The notes beneath the pieces are model-generated. The model saw only the letters and a program-made list of their open reading frames with translations, made no database searches and was not told the DNA's origin. Below are positions 19,004-25,241 of a stretch of 26,683 nucleotides of DNA, in pieces. Both the position numbers and the translations under genes were made by a program. Positions within the stretch are counted from its first letter, which is position 1; each line of letters begins with the position of its first letter. The DNA comes from a virus, in IMG/VR virus record IMGVR_UViG_3300012925_000014, positions 1 to 26,683 of that record. One strand, given 5' to 3'.

Positions 19004-19080
19004 TGGAGCCCGGCCGGGGTTTCGATCCCCGTCCTCGCGCTTACCAAGCGCGCGTGCTGGCCATTGATCACTAGCCGGGC
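19004..19080 (-). tRNA. tRNA-Thr(GGT)
   Basis: 77 bases with CCA and T73. Perfect acceptor GCCCGGC with GCCGGGC. Perfect anticodon stem CGCGC/GCGCG, loop TTGGTAA. T-loop ATCGAAA (A54). Confidence 0.94.
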
Positions 19081-19230
19081 ATTTCGCCGTTGTAGGCGCA
19101 GCGCGGCGCCTCGTTGTTTCCGGAATGCGCGGGCGGCTGGGCATCTCATCCCAACGTTTCCAGCCGAAGCTGGCGTGAGTGCTTCACTACGCCCGTCTCT
19201 GCGAGACCATCTTCCGGCTCTTGTCGAACT
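19081..19230 (-). other. Hairpin-rich spacer between Thr tRNAs
   Basis: About 150 bases with no tRNA or convincing gene. On the minus strand it holds a C(UUCG)G tetraloop hairpin CCAGC/GCTGG (19160-19164 with 19169-19173), a longer GGCGT-AGTG/CACT-ACGCC hairpin (19172-19193) that overlaps its last two bases and would compete with it, and GTCTC/GAGAC (19195-19199 with 19203-19207). A GGCGC/GCGCC stem lies nearer 19081. Likely an RNA processing spacer or small structured RNA. Confidence 0.4.
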
Positions 19231-19304
19231 TGGAGCCCCTGCGATGAATCGAACATCGCTCACTGCGCTACGAGGGCAGTGCATCGTCACAATGCTTCAG
19301 GGGC
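19231..19304 (-). tRNA. tRNA-Thr(CGT)
   Basis: 74 bases with CCA and T73. Perfect acceptor GCCCCTG with CAGGGGC. Anticodon loop CTCGTAG with a C-C mismatch at the loop base. T-loop TTCGATT. Confidence 0.9.
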
Positions 19305-19314
19305 AATCTGGTCT

Positions 19315-19389
19315 TGGTGCTGGCTCGGTGAATCGAACACCGGTCATTCGCTGTACAAAGGCGACGGTCTGCCACTGGCCTAAGCCAGC
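19315..19389 (-). tRNA. tRNA-Thr(TGT)
   Basis: 75 bases with CCA. Perfect acceptor GCTGGCT with AGCCAGC. Anticodon loop TTTGTAC. T-loop TTCGATT. It is the first tRNA of the operon, 99 bases after the end of the upstream HNH gene; that gap shows no clear element. Confidence 0.92.
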
Positions 19390-19488
19390 ACGAAGAACAG
19401 TTTTTCGACCCTGTGAAACCACGAACGGCAATCTGGCCGCCCATACACGCCCGGGTCTAGCTGTCGGGACGCGCGTACGCGGCGACGA

Positions 19489-19983
19489 TCAGCGGTTGTC
19501 TTTTCGCTCCACAATGGCCTGAGCCACCATGAACATCTCTTCTTCGGTGCCCCACCCTTTGAGCATATTTACTGCCATCAAAACAAAACGACAGTTACTC
19601 TGCAGGTAGCCCGCCTTTGGATCGATGCGGTCAACACTCGCAGAAAGCATTGACCGCATCGCACCGGGCTTAAATTCAATTCCAGAAACCTCACACCGAC
19701 CGGTCCATCTAGCTTTCGCCCAGTCATTCGTAAGGTCACACACCTTTCCTTTTTTCTTGGCCCTGCGTTGAACCTCTCGAACTATACTGCGCCACGGGTG
19801 AACCGCCCGAAGCCGCTGCTCACTAGCCTTCATCTTTGCCCTGCGATTTACTTTATCGCGGGACGCTTCACTCGCCTTCACCTTGTTAGGGTTTTGGCGA
19901 CGATATTCTTTTTGGTAGTCCCGCAGCCGCGTTCGGTTGCGTGAATGCCATGTTCCGGAGGAGGTGGGTTCTTGGGCGTCCAT
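19489..19983 (-). CDS. HNH endonuclease heading the tRNA operon
   Basis: A 164-residue protein. The N-terminal half is a highly basic helix (KEYRRQNPNKVKASEASRDKVNRRAKMK). The core RCEVSGIEFKPGAMRSMLSASVDRIDPKAGYLQSNCRFVLMAVNMLKG has the Cys, SxDRID, GY and SNCRFV..N pattern of phage HNH nucleases. GGAGG lies six bases upstream of ATG. It is the first gene after the operon promoter, so it is co-transcribed with the tRNAs. It is the third HNH gene in this cluster, consistent with repeated mobile-nuclease colonisation. Confidence 0.85.
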   Translation of the reverse strand: MDAQEPTSSGTWHSRNRTRLRDYQKEYRRQNPNKVKASEASRDKVNRRAKMKASEQRLRAVHPWRSIVREVQRRAKKKGKVCDLTNDWAKARWTGRCEVSGIEFKPGAMRSMLSASVDRIDPKAGYLQSNCRFVLMAVNMLKGWGTEEEMFMVAQAIVERKDNR

Positions 19984-20001
19984 TCTGCCTCCGGTCTTTC
20001 G

Positions 20002-20026
20002 ACGGGGCTATGGAGAAAGGCCCCGT
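20002..20026 (-). promoter_or_regulatory. Leader hairpin upstream of the tRNA-operon HNH gene
   Basis: A 7-bp stem ACGGGGC/GCCCCGT (20002-20008 with 20020-20026) lies in the leader, and a GCCCC/GGGGC dyad is adjacent at 20038-20049. On the plus strand it is followed by TTTAGTCTTT, so it could also stop plus-strand transcription. On the minus strand it may act as a leader attenuator or processing site. Confidence 0.4.
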
Positions 20027-20171
20027 TTAGTCTTTGCGCCCCTTGGGGCTGTCGATGCCGGATTCGCATACGGCAAACGACCACGTCCGCTGATTGAGCG
20101 GCATGGCGGCTGGCGTATATGTGCGTAGATGTTGCACGGCGGAATCCTAGTTGGTCGAAGTGTAGCCGAGG

Positions 20172-20201
20172 CTTATAGGGCCACGGTAAGCACGATGTCA
20201 A
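20172..20201 (-). promoter_or_regulatory. Promoter of the tRNA operon
   Basis: On the minus strand TTGACA (20196-20201) is followed by an 18-base spacer and TATAAG (20172-20177), a near-consensus sigma-70 promoter. Expected start about 20165, giving a leader of about 180 bases before the HNH gene and then the tRNAs to the terminator at 14406. It lies just after the lysis cassette, so it could add to or insulate from late transcription. Confidence 0.7.
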
Positions 20202-20226
20202 CACCATGCTGCGAATTTTGTTCCGG

Positions 20227-20649
20227 TCACTCCAGCCGGAGCACCGCCCACAGCAGATAAAACGAGCAACAGACGATGCAGCTCACCCATGGCCAATGCC
20301 CCAACATCGGCCTCGTGGTGACGCGCAGGATGCACAGAAAACCTGCGAGCCCCACAAAGACCCCCAACGAGAAGAACGTGGTCTCAATGTCGTCGAGCTG
20401 CAGGAAGCCGTCGTTGGAATATCTGGCGGTCCAAACCACCGCACGCGTCATCAATACGCCAGCGCATGCGATCCAGGTGCCGACCGCGAGCTGCATCGAG
20501 AGCGGCAGAGTGAGCCATCCGCTGACTTTGATGCGCCGCTGGGCGCCGACGACGAAGAGGTGATACGCGAGAAAGACAACGAGATATGCCGACACGATTG
20601 TCCAGAGGCCGTTTCCGATCTCCAGAACGTGACGCCAGTCCATGTTCAC
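20227..20649 (-). CDS. Polytopic membrane protein of the lysis region
   Basis: A 140-residue protein with about four membrane segments (VSAYLVVFLAYHLFVVG, LTLPLSMQLAVGTWIACAGVL, FFSLGVFVGLAGFLCIL, SCIVCCSFYLLWAVL). The GTG at 20649 overlaps the previous stop (GTGA); an ATG two codons later is also possible. It is last in the lysis cassette. It could be a holin, antiholin or envelope-modifying protein; topology alone cannot decide. Confidence 0.65.
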   Translation of the reverse strand: MNMDWRHVLEIGNGLWTIVSAYLVVFLAYHLFVVGAQRRIKVSGWLTLPLSMQLAVGTWIACAGVLMTRAVVWTARYSNDGFLQLDDIETTFFSLGVFVGLAGFLCILRVTTRPMLGHWPWVSCIVCCSFYLLWAVLRLE

Positions 20650-20870
20650 CGATCCGGACCTCGATGGATGCGCGACAGCTGATCGCGGTTGTAGAGATCG
20701 GCCATCAATGCGGCAAATGGGTCGCTCGCGCGATGATACTTTTGGAGGCTCTCGTTGAGCTGATCCGCACGCTCGCTGATGCGGCGAGCGATCTCCCGGG
20801 ACTGCGCGATCTCCGACGGATCGGAGCGCCTAGGAATGAGCATTCCCATGATCCGTGCCCACAATGTCAT
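20646..20870 (-). CDS. Small hypothetical protein of the lysis cassette
   Basis: A 74-residue protein. A short hydrophobic head (MTLWARIMGMLIP) is followed by a long charged helix (SEIAQSREIARRISERADQLNESLQKYHRA). The ATG at 20870 overlaps the upstream stop (ATGA). Similar small proteins occur in lysis regions of rhizobial phages; function unknown. Confidence 0.55.
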   Translation of the reverse strand: MTLWARIMGMLIPRRSDPSEIAQSREIARRISERADQLNESLQKYHRASDPFAALMADLYNRDQLSRIHRGPDR

Positions 20871-21082
20871 TCGCCGAGCTTCCCGCCCGTGAAAATTTTC
20901 CCGAGTGTCGCGAGTGTCGCCTCGGTCTTGACCATCGCGGTGATCATGTCCCTGGCGACGGTCTTGTGCTCCTCGCGCTCCTTGAGCCGCTCGGAACGCT
21001 CCAGCCACCACAAGATGGCGAGAAACGGCGTAATAGCCGCTCCACCGGCCTTGAGCGCTTCGAACAATTCCGGGGGGAGCAT
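20867..21082 (-). CDS. Single-span membrane protein of the lysis cassette
   Basis: A 71-residue protein. One membrane helix (AAITPFLAILWWLE) lies near the N-terminus, followed by a charged helix (RSERLKEREEHKTVARDMITAMVKTEATLATLGKIF). AGGA is about eight bases ahead of ATG. The layout resembles small holin-associated or inner-membrane spanin-like proteins. It overlaps the next gene by ATGA. Confidence 0.58.
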   Translation of the reverse strand: MLPPELFEALKAGGAAITPFLAILWWLERSERLKEREEHKTVARDMITAMVKTEATLATLGKIFTGGKLGE

Positions 21083-21091
21083 CGCTCATTC

Positions 21092-21328
21092 CTACGTCTT
21101 CTTCAAGGCGGGGCAGACCTGATGGAACAGCTTCTCGTTCACCAGCAGCCGCTTCTTGACCGCCAGCGGCGCCTTGATCTGCTCGTCACCCTTGTTGACC
21201 ACGACGCGCGTGTAGAGATCGCAGAAGCTGTCGATCTCGGCCGGAGTGCACTGCTCAGGGCTTACCGCCAGCAGGAGGATCAACGAGGCCGCCAAGTTCG
21301 CTATCGACTTGATCCTCAGACATGCCAT
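21092..21328 (-). CDS. Secreted spanin-like protein overlapping the upstream membrane gene
   Basis: A 78-residue protein with a signal-peptide-like head (MACLRIKSIANLAASLILLLAVS), then a mature part with Cys (QCTPAEIDSFCDLY). I start at the ATG at 21328, with AAGGA eight bases upstream, rather than earlier codons. The start lies inside the 21255-21500 gene in another frame, like the Rz/Rz1 pair. There is no canonical lipobox before the Cys, so a lipoprotein nature is unproven. Confidence 0.55.
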   Translation of the reverse strand: MACLRIKSIANLAASLILLLAVSPEQCTPAEIDSFCDLYTRVVVNKGDEQIKAPLAVKKRLLVNEKLFHQVCPALKKT

Positions 21329-21500
21329 CGACTTCATCCTTGATCTGGTCCCGGACCTTGCTCTTGGCCGCGATGTTGGCCGCCAGCTCGGCAAGAACCT
21401 GCCGGCGCCCCTCGTTGATCATCCCGTTGTCGTGCGCCCAGCTGACGATCGCGTTCACCAGCTTGAGCAGCGCGATAGCGAGGGTGAGCCAGTCGAACAT
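21255..21500 (-). CDS. N-terminal-anchored helical protein (possible inner-membrane spanin)
   Basis: An 81-residue protein. A membrane helix (FDWLTLAIALLKLVNAIVSW) is followed by a charged helix (RRQVLAELAANIAAKSKVRDQIKDEVDGMSEDQVDSEL). The 3' quarter overlaps the secreted protein gene in another frame. Topology and overlap fit an i-spanin, but the helix is short and I cannot prove the role. Confidence 0.58.
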   Translation of the reverse strand: MFDWLTLAIALLKLVNAIVSWAHDNGMINEGRRQVLAELAANIAAKSKVRDQIKDEVDGMSEDQVDSELGGLVDPPAGGKP

Positions 21501-21503
21501 CGG

Positions 21504-21815
21504 CTACTTCGCGGCGCTGACGGCCTTGGCGATCTCCGGCGTCGCCGCGATGACGTCAGGGTTCGCAGGCAGTGCCGCGGCGTTGGCCGGCGTGGTGACG
21601 ACGGTGGTACCCGGCTGGCTGCCAACGGTGTCCATCAGGCTCGTGGTCTTGTTGAAGAACCCGAGGATGATCGTCACGACGCCGAAGCCGACGCTGGAAA
21701 CGATCGTGTTCCAGGTCGCCTGATCGACACCGAAGCTGTTGAGCTTGGTGGCGAGCCACGTTGCGATGAGACCGAAAATCGGGGTGAGGATGTTTTTGAT
21801 CTGCGTGCTGTTCAC
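21504..21815 (-). CDS. Holin-like protein
   Basis: A 103-residue protein with two membrane segments (ILTPIFGLIATWLATKL and VSSVGFGVVTIILGFF) and an Ala/Pro/Thr-rich tail (TTPANAAALPANPD). It starts at GTG with AGGAG about six bases upstream and lies directly downstream of the endolysin, the usual holin position. The small size and two spans fit a class II holin. No family signature confirmed. Confidence 0.68.
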   Translation of the reverse strand: MNSTQIKNILTPIFGLIATWLATKLNSFGVDQATWNTIVSSVGFGVVTIILGFFNKTTSLMDTVGSQPGTTVVTTPANAAALPANPDVIAATPEIAKAVSAAK

Positions 21816-21816
21816 T

Positions 21817-22476
21817 TCAGGCTCCTGTTACATTGAGCATTTTCCAGCTGGCCGGGCCGCACACACCATCGTTGTTGAGACCATGCGTGAACTGGGCGGC
21901 CTTCAGCGCGATCTGGGTGTTGATTCCAAAGTCGCCGTCAACGTCATTACCAGTGAACCCGAGAGCAGTCTGTAGTTTTTTCACAACCTCCCCGCGATCT
22001 CCCCTGCGAACAGTCACCAGCTTCAACGGAGCCGGAGGCATGACAGGCGCCGTCGCTCCACCGAATACCATCTTCTGCGCCTGCTGCCATTCGGCATCCG
22101 TCATCGGGATCGGCTTGCCGGCCTCCCAACGCGATTGCGCCTTCAGCAACTTCCATCCTGCGTCACTGGCGAGCAGCGCGCGCGTCACGACGGTGTTGAT
22201 GCTGATGCCGGTCGCCTTCTCCAGATAGGCCACATAACTTGCAGGACTGTTGTGGCCTGACCACTTGTCGATCGCAGCCTTCAACGTCATGCCGGTGTAG
22301 TTCGTGGCCCAAAGATCGAACTGCGCCGCGGCGCCATCCACAAACGTCGGGAATACAGCGATCTTGTTCCTCTGTGCATCATTGAGCGTGACATACGTGG
22401 TCGAGCCCCATTTCGTGGCGCGGGCTCCGGGCCACATCGCTCCTGGATTTTTATAGCGAATCGATGCGGGCTCCAT
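21817..22476 (-). CDS. Endolysin with C-terminal peptidoglycan-binding domain
   Basis: A 219-residue lysis enzyme. The N-terminal catalytic part (IRYKNPGAMWPGARATKWGS, DAQRNKIAVFPTFVDGAAAQFDLW, LKAAIDKWSGHNSPASYVAYLEK) resembles phage endolysins of lysozyme/chitosanase-like folds; the active-site acid cannot be fixed by eye. Residues about 155-215 (VRRGDRGEVVKKLQTALGFTGNDVDGDFGINTQIALKAAQ) are a clear PG_binding_1 repeat that targets the cell wall. GAGGGAGAAG precedes the ATG. No signal peptide is present, so export depends on the holin. Confidence 0.82.
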   Translation of the reverse strand: MEPASIRYKNPGAMWPGARATKWGSTTYVTLNDAQRNKIAVFPTFVDGAAAQFDLWATNYTGMTLKAAIDKWSGHNSPASYVAYLEKATGISINTVVTRALLASDAGWKLLKAQSRWEAGKPIPMTDAEWQQAQKMVFGGATAPVMPPAPLKLVTVRRGDRGEVVKKLQTALGFTGNDVDGDFGINTQIALKAAQFTHGLNNDGVCGPASWKMLNVTGA

Positions 22477-22495
22477 CCATCTTCTCCCTCGTGCT

Positions 22496-22513
22496 AGCAG
22501 CCGCGTGGCTGCT
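22496..22513 (-). terminator. Hairpin between the polyvalent protein and the endolysin
   Basis: Perfect 7-bp stem AGCAGCC/GGCTGCT with a four-base loop lies in the 50-base gap ahead of the endolysin. No T-run follows on the minus strand (the endolysin ribosome site does), so it is more likely a partial terminator or mRNA-processing hairpin between late and lysis genes. Confidence 0.4.
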
Positions 22514-22526
22514 GATTCCGTTCCCG

Positions 22527-25241
22527 CTAGGGCTGCTGCTGGTCTTGGCCGGCGGCTGCACCCACTGGGCCCTGAAGCGCCCGGACGCCCCGCGTCACTG
22601 GCTCACGAGCCGTCGTCGACCCCAGCACACCGATCCGGTTCGCCATCGCTTTGAGGCGGTTCATGATGGCCGTGCTCCCGGCGGCCATCTGGTAGCCGGC
22701 GCGGAGTTGGCGCGGATCATTCGAGGTGAGTAGTTCGGCGACACGGCGCGCGGTCCTAGCGTCGACCGAACCGATCAGATGCTTGGCACCGACCTTGATC
22801 TCGTCAGACAGAAGCCTGCCGGCGCCCGCCCGCGCGCCGGTACCATAGATGGCGCCCTGCCCAATCGACATCGGGTCCCAACCGCTGGCAAAACCGCCGA
22901 TCGCGCCACCAGCGAGGCCAGCCTCGATCAACTGGCGTGCGGTGGTCGAGTTGCCCATTGCTTGGCGTGCGCCATCCATGATGCGCTCCATGTGCATGCG
23001 CGCCTCCAACTGCGCGGCGCCGCCGGGACCGAAGATCGCGGTCGCCATGCGCCGCTCATTCGGCGACGCCATGATGCCGCGGCCCTTGGTGATGTTGGTG
23101 GTATCGGCCATGCTGCCGATGACGCGGTTGGCGAAGTCGGAGGCGTAGCCCTCCTGGAACAGCGCACGTTCGTCAGGCTTCATCTTGCGCATGATCGCCT
23201 CGACGTCCTCGACCGGCATCTTCTTGCCAGCCAATTTCTGACCGGCCTCCAGCGCGTTACTCTCACCGAAGTACCGCTCAGCGACACCACGCGCGTTGGA
23301 ATAGGTCGGGACCTGCTGATCGAGTTCCCCGCGGAGAATCTTCGACATCTGGCCAGCGACGTCGGCGCGCTCGTTGTCCCCGGAGCGCTTTCCCATGTTC
23401 GCGACAGCGTCCAATTCTCGCTTCACCTGATCCCAATACTGCAGGTTCGGGTAAGTCGGCGCGCCGTTGGCGCCCTTGTTGAAAACGATGCGGCCATCTT
23501 GGGTGACGTTGACCATCGGATTGAAGCCGCCGAGCCCCATCACCGCATCGCGGTCCTTGCCGCTGGAGATCGCGCGCTTCATGGCACCGACGAACGTGTC
23601 GCTGCTCATGAGACGCTCCATGGCCGGGGACATCAACGGCCGGTCGCCCTGCTGGTAGGCGGCCTGATAGGCCGGCGTGCGCGCCTTGTCGTATTCGGCC
23701 ACAAGCTGATCGCCGCTCTTGCGTGCGTTCGCCTGACCACCTGGGAGCGCACTGCGAACTGTCTGCGCCACGCGAGGCCCCTGCTCCAGAAAACGCTGCT
23801 CCAGTACCTGCTCCAACATAGCGCGGCCTTCCGGAGAGGTGTTCGCAGCGGACCGCAGCAGCGCTTGGGTGCGCGTCGACCCGAGATCGGCCAGCGTCAC
23901 CGGCTCACCATTGGCACGCGCCGCAGCCCACTGCTGCGGTGTCATACCCTGCGCACGGCCAGCAGAGATCAGTTCTTGGTCGGAGCGCAGTGCGCTAGCA
24001 AGCCTCCGTGACGCCTCTCCGCTCGGGTCCCACCAGCCACGTACGGTTTGGACCGCAGGGGACAGATAGCGTGACCCGATCGCGCCAGCCGCCTCCCCCA
24101 GCGCATGGCCGCCGGCGCCGCCGACGATGCCGCTCACAAGACCCGTCGCGGCATCGACCGCGCGGGAAGCTGTGTCCTTGCCTTCACCGGCGCCAGAGAG
24201 CATGCCGTACTGCCCACCAGCGACCGCCGAATCGAGCGCCCGCGCGCCGAACCGCGCGATGCCGCGCGCCGCCGGGGCCAAGGCCCGCGCAGCTCCAGCC
24301 TCCGGCAGCGCCGCCATCGCCGGGATAGCGCCAGCGAGTTCCGAACCGGCGTAGATATAGGGGTGATTCGCTTGGGCGCCTTCATCGGCCTTGCGTTCGA
24401 CATCACGGGCTGCCTCGTAGGGGTCAGTGATGCTCTTGTCACCAGTGAGATAGCCATAACCAGTGCGCGCAGCACCAGCGATGGTGCGCGCTGGGACCGG
24501 ACCGACAAATTCAGGGACATCGATGCCGAGCCCGGGCACCTTCGGCGCGTTGGCGCGCGCGGCGCTGATCTCGTCGCCGAAATTCATCGACACTCCAGCT
24601 CGTGCGCCGCGCATCGCTGCATCCATGCCGCCGGCATCTGGCACGGTTTCCTTTGCCGGACCGAAGACATCAGCGTCGCTCAGCACTTTCGGTCCAGTGC
24701 CGAAGACCTCGTCATCGCTCAGTACTTTGCCGCCTTCTGCCCGGCGCTTGATCGCACGCAGCGTGTTGCCGTTCTGCAACCAGTCCTTGAACTCCGCGAT
24801 CGATAGATGCGCGACATGACCGATTCGCTGCCGTCCCTTCACGTCCGAGAACGCACGAACATAGGCGGCCTTCGCCTGCCCCACAGAGCCAAAGCCGATT
24901 AGGACTTTATGCTCATTGAATTCGCGGCCGCCGTGCAGATTATGCTGGTCGATCACGAAGACATGCGGGCTCTTGAGGTGCGGCCCGAGGAAGACGTCGA
25001 CATGATCACCATCGGCGCCGGTCGTACGCTTGATGTAGCCGTAGTGATTCGGCAGCTGCGAGCGCCATTCCTTGCCGCCCGGAGACTTGCCAGAGCGCCA
25101 AGAACCCTTCGGGTTCTCGATTGTGATGTCGAGACCGTGCACGCGCACGTGGCCCTTCTGGTAGTTGCCGGCGATCTTCTGCCCGTTGGTCGGGCGCACA
25201 TTGACGCGTCGCGCTTGCTCATTGATGCGGGCGATGTTCAT
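22527..25241 (-). CDS. Large polyvalent phage protein with pyrophosphatase-like domain
   Basis: A 904-residue protein. Residues about 30-157 form an inorganic-pyrophosphatase-like (InPase) domain known from phage polyvalent proteins: VHGLDITIENPKGS, HYGYIKRTTGADGDHVDVFLGP with D77, D79, H80 and D82, and FNEHKVLIGF. A tandem KVLSDDEVFG / KVLSDADVFG follows near 170-195. The rest is a long Gly/Ala-rich and helical region without recognised catalytic motifs, probably structural. The ATG at 25241 overlaps the upstream stop (ATGA). Such proteins are often ejected into the host cell; the InPase may act on nucleotides or pyrophosphate there. Function inferred. Confidence 0.78.
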   Translation of the reverse strand: MNIARINEQARRVNVRPTNGQKIAGNYQKGHVRVHGLDITIENPKGSWRSGKSPGGKEWRSQLPNHYGYIKRTTGADGDHVDVFLGPHLKSPHVFVIDQHNLHGGREFNEHKVLIGFGSVGQAKAAYVRAFSDVKGRQRIGHVAHLSIAEFKDWLQNGNTLRAIKRRAEGGKVLSDDEVFGTGPKVLSDADVFGPAKETVPDAGGMDAAMRGARAGVSMNFGDEISAARANAPKVPGLGIDVPEFVGPVPARTIAGAARTGYGYLTGDKSITDPYEAARDVERKADEGAQANHPYIYAGSELAGAIPAMAALPEAGAARALAPAARGIARFGARALDSAVAGGQYGMLSGAGEGKDTASRAVDAATGLVSGIVGGAGGHALGEAAGAIGSRYLSPAVQTVRGWWDPSGEASRRLASALRSDQELISAGRAQGMTPQQWAAARANGEPVTLADLGSTRTQALLRSAANTSPEGRAMLEQVLEQRFLEQGPRVAQTVRSALPGGQANARKSGDQLVAEYDKARTPAYQAAYQQGDRPLMSPAMERLMSSDTFVGAMKRAISSGKDRDAVMGLGGFNPMVNVTQDGRIVFNKGANGAPTYPNLQYWDQVKRELDAVANMGKRSGDNERADVAGQMSKILRGELDQQVPTYSNARGVAERYFGESNALEAGQKLAGKKMPVEDVEAIMRKMKPDERALFQEGYASDFANRVIGSMADTTNITKGRGIMASPNERRMATAIFGPGGAAQLEARMHMERIMDGARQAMGNSTTARQLIEAGLAGGAIGGFASGWDPMSIGQGAIYGTGARAGAGRLLSDEIKVGAKHLIGSVDARTARRVAELLTSNDPRQLRAGYQMAAGSTAIMNRLKAMANRIGVLGSTTAREPVTRGVRALQGPVGAAAGQDQQQP

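Noticed and set aside
19434-19488. Additional tRNA upstream of tRNA-Thr(TGT)
   Set aside because: A CCA-like end occurs but no matching acceptor strand, anticodon arm or T-loop could be found.
20027-20104. 25-codon minus-strand ORF (MPLNQRTWSFAV...) in the tRNA-operon leader
   Set aside because: No ribosome site and it lies within the hairpin-rich leader; no homology recognised.
22779-24011. 410-codon plus-strand frame opposite the polyvalent protein
   Set aside because: His/Leu/Arg/Gly-rich antisense shadow without ribosome site.
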